This document shows, piece by piece, positions 1-6,030 of a stretch of 7,287 bases of DNA; the stretch's first letter is position 1; every line of letters starts with the position of its first letter. The notes under the pieces are model-generated. The model saw only the letters and a program-made list of their open reading frames with translations, made no database searches and was not told the DNA's origin. The translations under genes were made by a program, and so were the position numbers. Location of the stretch: contig JAADFV010000163.1 in the NCBI GenBank assembly GCA_013152695.1, positions 1 through 7,287 on the forward strand. The letters run 5' to 3'. The DNA is from Chloroflexota bacterium. GTDB taxonomy: Bacteria; Chloroflexota; Anaerolineae; J102.

Positions 1-32
1 TTCCTCGCCTCTGCGAATATTCCTTCAATGCT

Positions 33-67
33 CTCTTCCGTCTCCCGTATTCTGTCTCCCTCCCTTT
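33..67. repeat. Degenerate pyrimidine heptad tract
   Basis: The plus strand reads as consecutive 7-mers: CTCTTCC, GTCTCCC, GTATTCT, GTCTCCC, TCCCTTT. GTCTCCC occurs twice, exactly 14 bases apart. This resembles the short degenerate heptameric repeats seen between genes in some cyanobacteria and Chloroflexota. Similar pyrimidine tracts occur at 268-304 and 7126-7146, all outside recognised genes. The function is unknown, and with so few units the periodicity could be chance. Confidence 0.35.
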
Positions 68-229
68 ATGGACGAGCAATCCCTGCAAAAACTTCTAGTT
101 CAGGGCCTAAAACTTAACCGGCAAGGTGCTTACTTGCCCTGCCAGCAAATTCAAATTAGTGGCGGCACGCCTGCTGTGCTTTTGCGGAGGAGCGCTTCCC
201 CTACAGTGACATCATCTGTGATACAATGA
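68..229 (+). CDS. Possible small protein, 53 aa (doubtful)
   Basis: An ATG at 68 opens 53 codons ending in TGA at 227-229. The product begins MDEQSLQKLLVQGLKLNRQG and has one cysteine, no signal peptide and no membrane segment. I do not recognise a family. The first half looks protein-like (an amphipathic, helix-like stretch), while the second half is Ser/Thr/Val-rich and less convincing. There is no Shine-Dalgarno site; the start follows the pyrimidine tract directly. The stop codon overlaps a candidate extended -10 element for the downstream rarA gene, which argues either for a very compact arrangement or against this ORF being real. It could also be the remnant of a longer gene. Confidence 0.25.
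   Translation: MDEQSLQKLLVQGLKLNRQGAYLPCQQIQISGGTPAVLLRRSASPTVTSSVIQ
219..227 (+). promoter_or_regulatory. Candidate extended -10 promoter for rarA-amrB
   Basis: TGATACAAT fits the extended -10 pattern TGnTATAAT with one mismatch in the hexamer. No good -35 box lies 16-18 bases upstream, which extended -10 promoters can tolerate. The start would fall near 234, giving a leader of about 75 nt that includes the pyrimidine-rich stretch at 268-304. Evidence is from this short motif only. Confidence 0.35.
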
Positions 230-309
230 GAAAAAAGGGTGCCTGAAGGCGCTGGCATGGTTCGGCGCTTCCCCCTCCCCTCCCTCTTTTGTCTCTTATC
301 CTCCAAATC

Positions 310-2544
310 GTGTCTGATCTTTTCGACGCTCGCCGCCAGGAACTCCTGGAAAAAGAACAGCCGCTCGCGGCACGTATGCGTCCCCGCACTCTCGATGAAT
401 TTATTGGGCAGGACCATATCATCGGGCCGGGCCGGCTCTTGCGGCGCGCCATTCAGGCGGATCAGCTTTCCTCCCTTATTTTCTATGGCCCGCCCGGCAC
501 GGGCAAGACAACGCTGGCGCGCATTATTGCCAACACCACGCGTGCCCACTTTATCGCCATCAACGCCGTCCTGGCCGGTGTGAAAGATATTCGTGCCGCT
601 ATTGCCACTGCCCAGGAGCGCCGCGGCATGTACGGGCAAAAGACCATCCTTTTTGTCGATGAAGTTCATCGCTTCAACAAAGCCCAGCAAGATGCCCTTC
701 TTCCCCATGTCGAAAATGGTACCGTCATTCTCATCGGTGCCACCACCGAAAACCCCTATTTCGAAGTCAATAAAGCCCTGGTTTCGCGCTCCCGTATTTT
801 CCAGCTCAAATCGCTCACTGAAGACGATTTGCGGCAAATCGCGATGGCGGCCCTGCAAGACAGCGAACGGGGCTATGGCCATCTCAACATCCAGCTTGAT
901 GAGGACGCCCTTGATCACCTGGTGAATGTGGCCAACGGTGATGCCCGTGCCGTGCTCAATGCCCTGGAACTGGCCGTCGAGACCACGCCACCCGATGAAA
1001 ATGGCATTATTCATATCGACCTGGCCGTGGCCGAAGAGAGTATCCAACGCCGCGCCGTGCTTTACGACAAAGAAGGCGATGTCCACTTTGATACTATCAG
1101 TGCTTTTATCAAATCGCTGCGAGGTTCGGATCCTGATGCCGCCCTCTATTGGCTGGCAAAAATGGTGTATGCTGGTGAAGACCCTCGTTTTATCTTTCGA
1201 CGTATGCTGATTTTTGCAGGCGAAGATGTGGGTCTGGCCGATCCCCATGCTATCCAGGTCGTCACAGCCTGTGCGCGGGCTTTCGAGTACGTTGGCCTCC
1301 CCGAAGGGCGGTTTCATCTTGCCGAAGCCTGTCTTTATCTGGCCACAGCCCCGAAATCCAACTCAACCCTGGCCTTTTTCGATGCCCTGAAGACGGTGGA
1401 GCAGGAGCCTGAAGGCGAGGTGCCCACGCATTTACGTGATGCCAGCCGCGATCACGAGGGTTTTGGTCATGGCGAAGGTTATCTCTATCCTCACGCTTAT
1501 CGTGATCACTGGGTGGCTCAGCAATATCTGCCCGATAGCTTGCAAGGCAAGCTTTTCTATAATCCCTCGGATCAGGGCTTCGAGGCGCACATCGCCGAAC
1601 AAGTTGCGCGGCGGCGTGAGGCGCAGTTAGCGGCCATGGTAGAAGGAATGGCCCAGGTTACACCCGAAATTCTTACCTTTGCCGGTGATCATGTCGATCG
1701 TGACAGCGAACGCTGGTTACAACGCACCATCTCCAATGCAGGCCAGCGCTTGGCTGAGATTAGGGCGCGGGTAATGGAGTTGGCCCGGATTCAGCGCCAT
1801 CACGTCGTGCTCGACCTGCATACTGGCACCGGCCTTCTTACCTGGGAAGCGCTACGTCGTGCCCCGGAAGGAGGTGTTTTTACCCTGGCGCACACACCGC
1901 AAGAAGCAGAGGCTCTGCAGCAAATGGCCGCGGCTTTACCTGACCTGCGCCGACCCCAAATCTTACAGGGCCCGGTAAGCGAAGTCGAGAATGTCGTGCG
2001 GCAGGCTGATCCTGCTCTCATCTTCGACATCATTCTTGGCCGCAATGCCCTGGTGCAGGTTCCCGACCATTTTGCTGTAGCCCAGCAGTTAGCCCATCTC
2101 CTCGCGCCCGAAGGCCACATTGTGCTTGCTGAGACCGTCCCTCGTTACACCCAGCGTCTTTACGAGCTCGTCGATGCAACCTCATTAGCGGAAGACGTGC
2201 GCGAGCGTTGGCGAATTGCAGAGGAAAGCATTTATACTGATGCCAGTGATCCCATGGTGCGCTGGGAGGAACACACCTTGACGGAAGCCTTCATTCGCGC
2301 CGGTTTTCAGGTCGTCAGCCAGCGCGAAACGGAGGCGACACCGTTACGTGTCACCCCTGCTTTACTCGACCGTTGGTTCGCAGCGCGGCCAAACGGGCGC
2401 CCCAGCTACGCCCAGCGCTTAGCCACCACGCTTAGCCCTGACGAGCTGGCCCAAGTCGAGGCCGTGTTCCGGGGACAACTCAGTTACCGCACCATTACCT
2501 GGCAGAGTGTCATTCTCTATGTCCAGGCTACTCTTGAAACGTAA
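310..2544 (+). CDS. rarA: RarA/MgsA AAA+ ATPase fused to a methyltransferase-like domain
   Basis: Replication-associated recombination protein A is a clamp-loader-like AAA+ ATPase that acts as a tetramer at stalled forks and single-strand DNA ends, interacting with SSB. In this 744-aa product, Walker A is GPPGTGKT (60-67), Walker B is ILFVDE (113-118) followed by HRF, sensor 1 is GATTENP (143-149), the probable arginine finger lies in SRSR (159-162), and the sensor 2 region is GDARAVLNAL (from 210). The MgsA-type C-terminal region then runs to about residue 440, where stand-alone RarA (roughly 420-450 aa) ends. Residues 441-744 form an extension with a SAM-methyltransferase motif I (VLDLHTGTG, 500-508), FDIILGRNALVQVPD (572-586) and LLAPEGHIVLAE. 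The usual acidic ribose-binding residue after motif I is not apparent. RarA fused to an extra C-terminal domain is known from cyanobacteria. I chose GTG at 310 (MSDLFDARRQ...) because it matches the family's usual N-terminus; TTG at 289 is the alternative. There is no Shine-Dalgarno site. The downstream amrB gene starts 3 nt after the stop. Confidence 0.93.
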   Translation: MSDLFDARRQELLEKEQPLAARMRPRTLDEFIGQDHIIGPGRLLRRAIQADQLSSLIFYGPPGTGKTTLARIIANTTRAHFIAINAVLAGVKDIRAAIATAQERRGMYGQKTILFVDEVHRFNKAQQDALLPHVENGTVILIGATTENPYFEVNKALVSRSRIFQLKSLTEDDLRQIAMAALQDSERGYGHLNIQLDEDALDHLVNVANGDARAVLNALELAVETTPPDENGIIHIDLAVAEESIQRRAVLYDKEGDVHFDTISAFIKSLRGSDPDAALYWLAKMVYAGEDPRFIFRRMLIFAGEDVGLADPHAIQVVTACARAFEYVGLPEGRFHLAEACLYLATAPKSNSTLAFFDALKTVEQEPEGEVPTHLRDASRDHEGFGHGEGYLYPHAYRDHWVAQQYLPDSLQGKLFYNPSDQGFEAHIAEQVARRREAQLAAMVEGMAQVTPEILTFAGDHVDRDSERWLQRTISNAGQRLAEIRARVMELARIQRHHVVLDLHTGTGLLTWEALRRAPEGGVFTLAHTPQEAEALQQMAAALPDLRRPQILQGPVSEVENVVRQADPALIFDIILGRNALVQVPDHFAVAQQLAHLLAPEGHIVLAETVPRYTQRLYELVDATSLAEDVRERWRIAEESIYTDASDPMVRWEEHTLTEAFIRAGFQVVSQRETEATPLRVTPALLDRWFAARPNGRPSYAQRLATTLSPDELAQVEAVFRGQLSYRTITWQSVILYVQATLET

Positions 2545-2547
2545 ATC

Positions 2548-3771
2548 GTGAATCATCAACACAACTCCTATCCCAAACTTCGTCCCCTCGATATTCGTGC
2601 CATCGAACATCAAGGACGCCCTTCGCTTTTAGTGCGAGACAGGCTCGAGCTGGCCGGTCAATACCTGATTCTTCCCTACGCCTTAGGGCCAGTCCTCTTC
2701 CTCTGTGATGGTCATCATGCCATTGGTACGATCCCTGAGCTATGCCTGAGTCAGTTTGGCGTACGGTTGCAGGCGGGTGTGGTCGAGGAACTGGTCACGG
2801 CCCTCGATCGAGCCTATTTCTTGGACAATGAGCATTCGGCAGAGGCAATGGCCATTGCCTTGCAACAATACCGCTCTGCTCCTTACCGGCCACCCACTCT
2901 TGCGGGCAGTGGCTATCCTGCCGAGGCCGAAGCTCTGGCACAACTGTTTGATGGTTATCTGGCAGAAGTTGGGGATATCACACCCCTGCCGGCGACGGGC
3001 CGGGCCTTGTTCAGTCCCCATATCGACTACGCCCGCGGAGGGACGGTGTATGCTCAGGTGTGGAAGCGCGCCGCGGCCATGGCGCAAGCAGCAGATTTGG
3101 TTATCGTCCTTGCCACCAACCACTACGGAGGCATGCACGAAATCACACTCACCCGTCAGCACTACGCCACCCCATACGGCGTTCTTCCCACAGCCACCGA
3201 CATCGTCGATTCCCTGGCACAGAGTTTGGGAACCGAGCGGGTTTTTGCCGGTGAACTTTACCACCGCCCTGAGCACTCGATCGAACTGGTTCTTTCCTGG
3301 TTACACCACATGCGGGGAGGTCGTCCCGTCGAAGTCGTTCCCATTCTTACCGGCTCGTTCCAGCCTTGTTTAGAACAGGGCTCTGAACCGATAAGTGAGC
3401 CTATTTATCAGCAATTGCTGGGGGAACTGCGGCGCCTTAGCCAGCATCGTCAAGTGTTGGTCGTCGCCTCCGGTGACATGGCCCACATTGGCCCAGCCTT
3501 CGATGGTGATCCTGTAGATGAGGCCGGGCGCATGGCACTACAGGCTGCAGATGAAGAGCTGATCAGCCTTCTCGCGGCGGGGGATGCCGATGGATTTTGG
3601 CGCAGTATCCAGCGTGTGCAAGATAGGAACAATGTGTGCGGGGTTTCGCCGTTTTATCTAACCTTAAAACTGGTGGGCACCGTGAGTGGGGAGCGCTCTG
3701 GCTACGCAATTTGTCCTGCCGATGAAAAGAATACCTCGGTGGTTTCGGTGTGTGGGATCGTATATGGCTAG
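2548..3771 (+). CDS. amrB: AmmeMemoRadiSam system protein B (Memo family)
   Basis: This 407-aa protein has a C-terminal Memo domain (about 150-407) related to human MEMO1, a metal-binding fold resembling class III extradiol dioxygenases and LigB. In bacteria Memo often occurs with an AMMECR1-domain protein and a radical SAM enzyme; the reaction is not established. Visible signature residues are H158 in SPHIDY, H192 in ATNHYG, H243 in RPEHSIE, D310 and H313 in SGDMAHIG, and C364 in NNVCG. H158, H192 and C364 correspond to the His/His/Cys metal site of MEMO1. The N-terminal 110 residues (LRPLDIRAIEHQGRPSLLV onward) form the extra region found in long bacterial versions. The GTG start at 2548 lies 3 nt after the rarA stop with no Shine-Dalgarno site, so translational coupling is likely. 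No AMMECR1 or radical SAM partner is present in this window. A terminator lies 41 nt past the stop. Confidence 0.9.
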   Translation: MNHQHNSYPKLRPLDIRAIEHQGRPSLLVRDRLELAGQYLILPYALGPVLFLCDGHHAIGTIPELCLSQFGVRLQAGVVEELVTALDRAYFLDNEHSAEAMAIALQQYRSAPYRPPTLAGSGYPAEAEALAQLFDGYLAEVGDITPLPATGRALFSPHIDYARGGTVYAQVWKRAAAMAQAADLVIVLATNHYGGMHEITLTRQHYATPYGVLPTATDIVDSLAQSLGTERVFAGELYHRPEHSIELVLSWLHHMRGGRPVEVVPILTGSFQPCLEQGSEPISEPIYQQLLGELRRLSQHRQVLVVASGDMAHIGPAFDGDPVDEAGRMALQAADEELISLLAAGDADGFWRSIQRVQDRNNVCGVSPFYLTLKLVGTVSGERSGYAICPADEKNTSVVSVCGIVYG

Positions 3772-3805
3772 TACAGCCCGGCGTAAATAGATGTAGAGTT
3801 ATCAA

Positions 3806-3874
3806 GCGTTAGCCGCATCCGTGATGCGGCGGTTTTTACCGACTAACCAGGCGCATCACGGATGCGCCTGACGC
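3806..3874. repeat. Inverted pair of REP-like palindromes
   Basis: Bases 3806-3828 and the reverse complement of 3852-3874 are 23-nt copies matching at 21 positions. Each copy can fold by itself: GCCGCATC-CGT-GATGCGGC (3812-3830), and CAGGCGCATC-ACG-GATGCGCCTG (3848-3870). The C/G difference falls inside the stem and is matched by the opposite change on the other arm (C:G in one, G:C in the other), so pairing is preserved. This layout resembles a REP/BIME pair. It lies between the convergent genes amrB and gltD. No REP-associated transposase is visible. Confidence 0.6.
3812..3837 (+). terminator. Rho-independent terminator of rarA-amrB
   Basis: A perfect 8-bp stem GCCGCATC/GATGCGGC with a 3-nt CGT loop is followed after GG by five T residues (3833-3837). 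It lies 41 nt after the amrB stop. The hairpin is also the left half of the palindrome pair at 3806-3874. Confidence 0.75.
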
Positions 3875-3993
3875 AAAAGGAATATCCCAACTATATATGA
3901 ACTTACACCCTCGTGTACTAGGCTGGCATGTGGCTGCTTGGTGTGTCCCAGAAAGAGAGAAATGTCGTATCCCAAGGCAGAAGCAGACAATAG

Positions 3994-4018
3994 AAAAAGA
4001 CGGTGGCTGATGCCACCG
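3994..4018 (-). terminator. Rho-independent terminator of gltD
   Basis: Read on the minus strand, CGGTGGC-ATCA-GCCACCG forms a 7-bp stem with a 4-nt loop (4018 to 4001), followed by TC and five T residues (3998-3994). It lies about 45 nt beyond the gltD stop at 4063, correctly oriented. Confidence 0.8.
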
Positions 4019-4062
4019 CCTTTCGATTATTCTTGAATGATACCAAACTAAAGGTGTGAATA

Positions 4063-5556
4063 TCAGGCTGCTATGGTTGTAGCCTCAGCGCTAACGCTTT
4101 CTTTTCCCGCTTTTTCTTTTTCGGCAAGTGAATCGAGGTAAGCATCGATAGATTTGGCAGCCCGCTGCGCACCTGCCATGGCTGTCACGACTAAATCTGG
4201 GCCGTTGACGGCGTCACCGGCAGCCCAAAGGCCAATGCGTGAGGTCATGCCAGTGTCGGGATCGACCAAAATTTCTCCCCATTTCTTGGTTTTGAGACCC
4301 TCGACCTGCTTGGCAAACTGTTCGTCCGGCCAGAAGCCCAAGGCCAACACGACTAAATCCACATCAATCGTAAATTCGGAACCGGGAATAGGAACAGGCC
4401 GCCGCCGGCCAGAGGAATCAGGTTCTCCCAGCTTCATACGCCTAATCTCAACCTGGGCGACACTTCCATCTTCTCCAGCAATGAAACGAATCGGCTGGGT
4501 CAAGAATTCGTAACGCACACCTTCTTCGCGGGCAAAAGCTCTGTCCTCCGCCCGACCGGGCATCTCTTTTTCGCTACGGCGATAGCTCAGTGTCACTTCT
4601 GCTGCTCCTGCCCGGATGGCAGAACGTACGCAGTCACTTCCTGTATCGCCTCCCCCGACAACGAGCACTTTCTTTCCCTTGACGTCTGGAATCTGGGTGC
4701 CGGGAGGAAGGTCCTCCGGGGGTAAGTTGGTGGCAATCAGGAATTCCAGCGACTTCCAGACGCCGGGTAAATCCTCGCCCTCGGTACGGATCGAGGAGGG
4801 GATTTCCGCGCCAATTGCCAGTAAAACAGCATCGTATTCATGCAGTAAATCTTCGACACTGGGATTACCGGGCGTGTTGATCGGTGTGCTACAAATAAAC
4901 CGTACTCCAAGTTTTTCGATACGCTCGACAATGGCATCGACTTTGTCTTTTTCCAGCTTGAAGTCAGGAATGCCGTAAAGTAACAATCCGCCCGGTTTGG
5001 GCAGAGCTTCGTACACATCGATTTTATGGCCACGCAGGGCCAACCATTCTGCAGCATGGAGGCCGGCCGGGCCTGAACCGACAATCGCAACCCGGTAGTC
5101 AGTCTTTCGAACCGGTTTCAAATTGGGACCGCCATGCTCACGTACATAATCGGCAAGGAAAGACTCGATCTTGCCAATGTAGACGGGATCATCAACAGCT
5201 CCCACCACACAGGAACCTTGGCACAACTTTTCCTGGGGGCAGACACGTCCACAGACTTCGGAGAGGGTCGTTGTCTGACGGAATACATCATAGGCTTCGA
5301 AAAATCTACCTTGTGAGGCATACCAGAGGGCTTCAGGAATATGGTTGTGTACGGGGCAGGCTAGCATACATGCCTGAGGCTCAGGGCATTGCAGGCAACG
5401 GGATGCCTCGATGACAACAGTCTCTTCATCATAGCCTTCGTAAACTTCATGAAAATTAAAAACTCGTTCCTCGGGAGGTTGTTTGGGAACGGGTACACGG
5501 GGAATCGACAAGCGTGCTTTGCGATCGATAGGACGGCTGCCAGTGATATTTTCCAT
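4063..5556 (-). CDS. gltD: Glutamate synthase small-subunit-type NAD(P)H flavoprotein (GltD family)
   Basis: This 497-aa cytoplasmic oxidoreductase carries electrons between NAD(P)H, FAD and iron-sulfur clusters. In bacterial GOGAT the small subunit feeds electrons to GltB for glutamate synthesis from glutamine and 2-oxoglutarate. Two cysteine sets are visible: C54, C57, C63, C67 (CLQC...CMLACPV) and C102, C106, C112, C116 (CGRVCPQEKLCQGSC), as expected for two [4Fe-4S] clusters. The FAD site is GSGPAG (160-165), the NAD(P) site is GGGDTG (301-306) followed by SYRR (324-327), and the C-terminal FAD motif is LWAAGDAVNGPDLVVTA (443-459). Length is normal for the family, with an Ala/Glu/Lys-rich tail after about 475. 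No GltB or NfnA-like partner lies in the window. Homologues act in GltBD, NfnAB and sulfide dehydrogenase complexes, so the substrate is uncertain. The ATG start is supported by a GAGGA Shine-Dalgarno site 6 nt upstream. Flanking gaps and its own terminator indicate a single-gene transcript. Confidence 0.88.
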   Translation of the reverse strand: MENITGSRPIDRKARLSIPRVPVPKQPPEERVFNFHEVYEGYDEETVVIEASRCLQCPEPQACMLACPVHNHIPEALWYASQGRFFEAYDVFRQTTTLSEVCGRVCPQEKLCQGSCVVGAVDDPVYIGKIESFLADYVREHGGPNLKPVRKTDYRVAIVGSGPAGLHAAEWLALRGHKIDVYEALPKPGGLLLYGIPDFKLEKDKVDAIVERIEKLGVRFICSTPINTPGNPSVEDLLHEYDAVLLAIGAEIPSSIRTEGEDLPGVWKSLEFLIATNLPPEDLPPGTQIPDVKGKKVLVVGGGDTGSDCVRSAIRAGAAEVTLSYRRSEKEMPGRAEDRAFAREEGVRYEFLTQPIRFIAGEDGSVAQVEIRRMKLGEPDSSGRRRPVPIPGSEFTIDVDLVVLALGFWPDEQFAKQVEGLKTKKWGEILVDPDTGMTSRIGLWAAGDAVNGPDLVVTAMAGAQRAAKSIDAYLDSLAEKEKAGKESVSAEATTIAA

Positions 5557-5562
5557 AAAAAG

Positions 5563-5567
5563 TCCTC
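5563..5567 (-). promoter_or_regulatory. Shine-Dalgarno site of gltD
   Basis: GAGGA on the minus strand sits 6 nt before the ATG at 5556 and fixes that start. It is the only clear Shine-Dalgarno sequence at its proper distance from a recognised gene here; rarA, amrB and the peptidase gene lack one. Further upstream, TGCTATCCT (minus strand, hexamer at 5598-5593) is a weak candidate extended -10 for gltD. Confidence 0.6.
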
Positions 5568-5876
5568 ATTATTCGTGTGTGGGATCCTCTTAAGGATAGC
5601 AGAAAAGTTCAAAAAAACGCCAATATCAGACATGCCTTGATGAGCTCATTCATGAGCGCTTTGTCTACCTTTTCTACTATGTCAATATAACGTGATAGTT
5701 CATAAACGTCTATGACAGGGATCATATCTGGAAGGCAGCCGGAGAGGGCATAGCCGGTAGGGATTTTTATGGTCTCCACCGTGTGGAAGGAAAAGGATGA
5801 TCCCAGAAGAAGTCGCGAGGTGTTCGGGAACAACGAAGAACGAAGTTATCAGTATGATTTTGGCGCTGGTGCTAAG

Positions 5877-5998
5877 GTTTATTGGAGGGGAATTTGTGTC
5901 CCTTTAGTCGGTAGTGCAGGATAATTTCGCTGAAAAGTGCGTCGCACTTGGTCCGCGCCGACTAAATTGATACAGTGTTTATTGGAGGGAAGTTTTTG
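5877..5998 (+). repeat. 22-nt direct repeats spaced exactly 100 bp
   Basis: GTTTATTGGAGGG occurs identically at 5877-5889 and 5977-5989. Extending each copy to 22 nt (5877-5898 and 5977-5998) keeps 19 of 22 positions. The second copy ends in the -35 box of the peptidase promoter. The copies could be regulator binding sites, a duplicated promoter module or the duplicated flanks of a small inserted element; the sequence alone does not decide. Confidence 0.6.
5903..5966. repeat. Inverted repeat enclosing a hairpin, between the direct repeats
   Basis: TTTAGTCGG (5903-5911) and CCGACTAAA (5958-5966) are perfect 9-nt inverted repeats. Between them lies a perfect 6-bp hairpin, AAGTGC-GTC-GCACTT (5935-5949). 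An AGTGC at 5913-5917 could pair alternatively with GCACT at 5944-5948. No T-tract follows, so it is not a typical terminator. It may be a small palindromic element or a structured DNA or RNA site. Confidence 0.5.
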
Positions 5999-6024
5999 CT
6001 AGGCGCCAGGCCGCGTGCTATGAT
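5996..6024 (+). promoter_or_regulatory. Strong promoter of the LysM-M23 gene, predicted leaderless
   Basis: TTGCTA (5996-6001) and TATGAT (6019-6024) are separated by the ideal 17 bp, and TGC directly before the -10 adds the extended -10 TG. Counting the last base of the -10 as -7 puts +1 at 6031, the A of the ATG. No Shine-Dalgarno site lies at a working distance from that ATG, which agrees with leaderless initiation. Confidence 0.7.
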
Positions 6025-6030
6025 CATTTC

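Larger units (their letters stand above)
5557..6030. other. 474-bp intergenic region between divergent gltD and peptidase genes
   Basis: The half near gltD contains the gltD leader and a minus-strand open frame, GTG at 5779 to TGA ending at 5609 (56 codons, ending in ...KVDKALMNELIKACLILAFF). It extends to a TTG at 5833 if a longer start is used. It has no Shine-Dalgarno site and no recognisable family, so it is at best a small hypothetical protein or a gene remnant. The half near the peptidase gene (5877-6030) holds the 100-bp-spaced direct repeats, the inverted repeat with its central hairpin, and the promoter, each listed separately. Bases 5834-5876 show nothing I can interpret. Confidence 0.5.

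Noticed and set aside
1..67. Purine-rich minus-strand sequence that could hold the start of a gene leaving the window
   Set aside because: The open stretch is about 20 codons, is made of heptad repeat-like sequence and has no convincing start.
120..138. Hairpin GGCAAG-(7 nt)-CTTGCC as a possible terminator of an upstream gene
   Set aside because: The stem is only 6 bp, no T-tract follows, and no upstream gene end is visible.
151..1317. A 388-codon open frame on the minus strand
   Set aside because: It lies almost entirely antisense to the well-conserved ATPase part of rarA, whose motifs are unmistakable. Its product has no recognisable domain and is explained by codon bias of the opposite strand.
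2740..3373. Open frames on both strands inside the Memo gene (178 and 205 codons)
   Set aside because: Both overlap the conserved Memo metal-site region in other frames and show no domain or sensible composition.
5650..5800. Possible riboswitch or other structured leader upstream of the peptidase gene
   Set aside because: No conserved riboswitch core could be recognised, and the peptidase promoter predicts no 5' leader.
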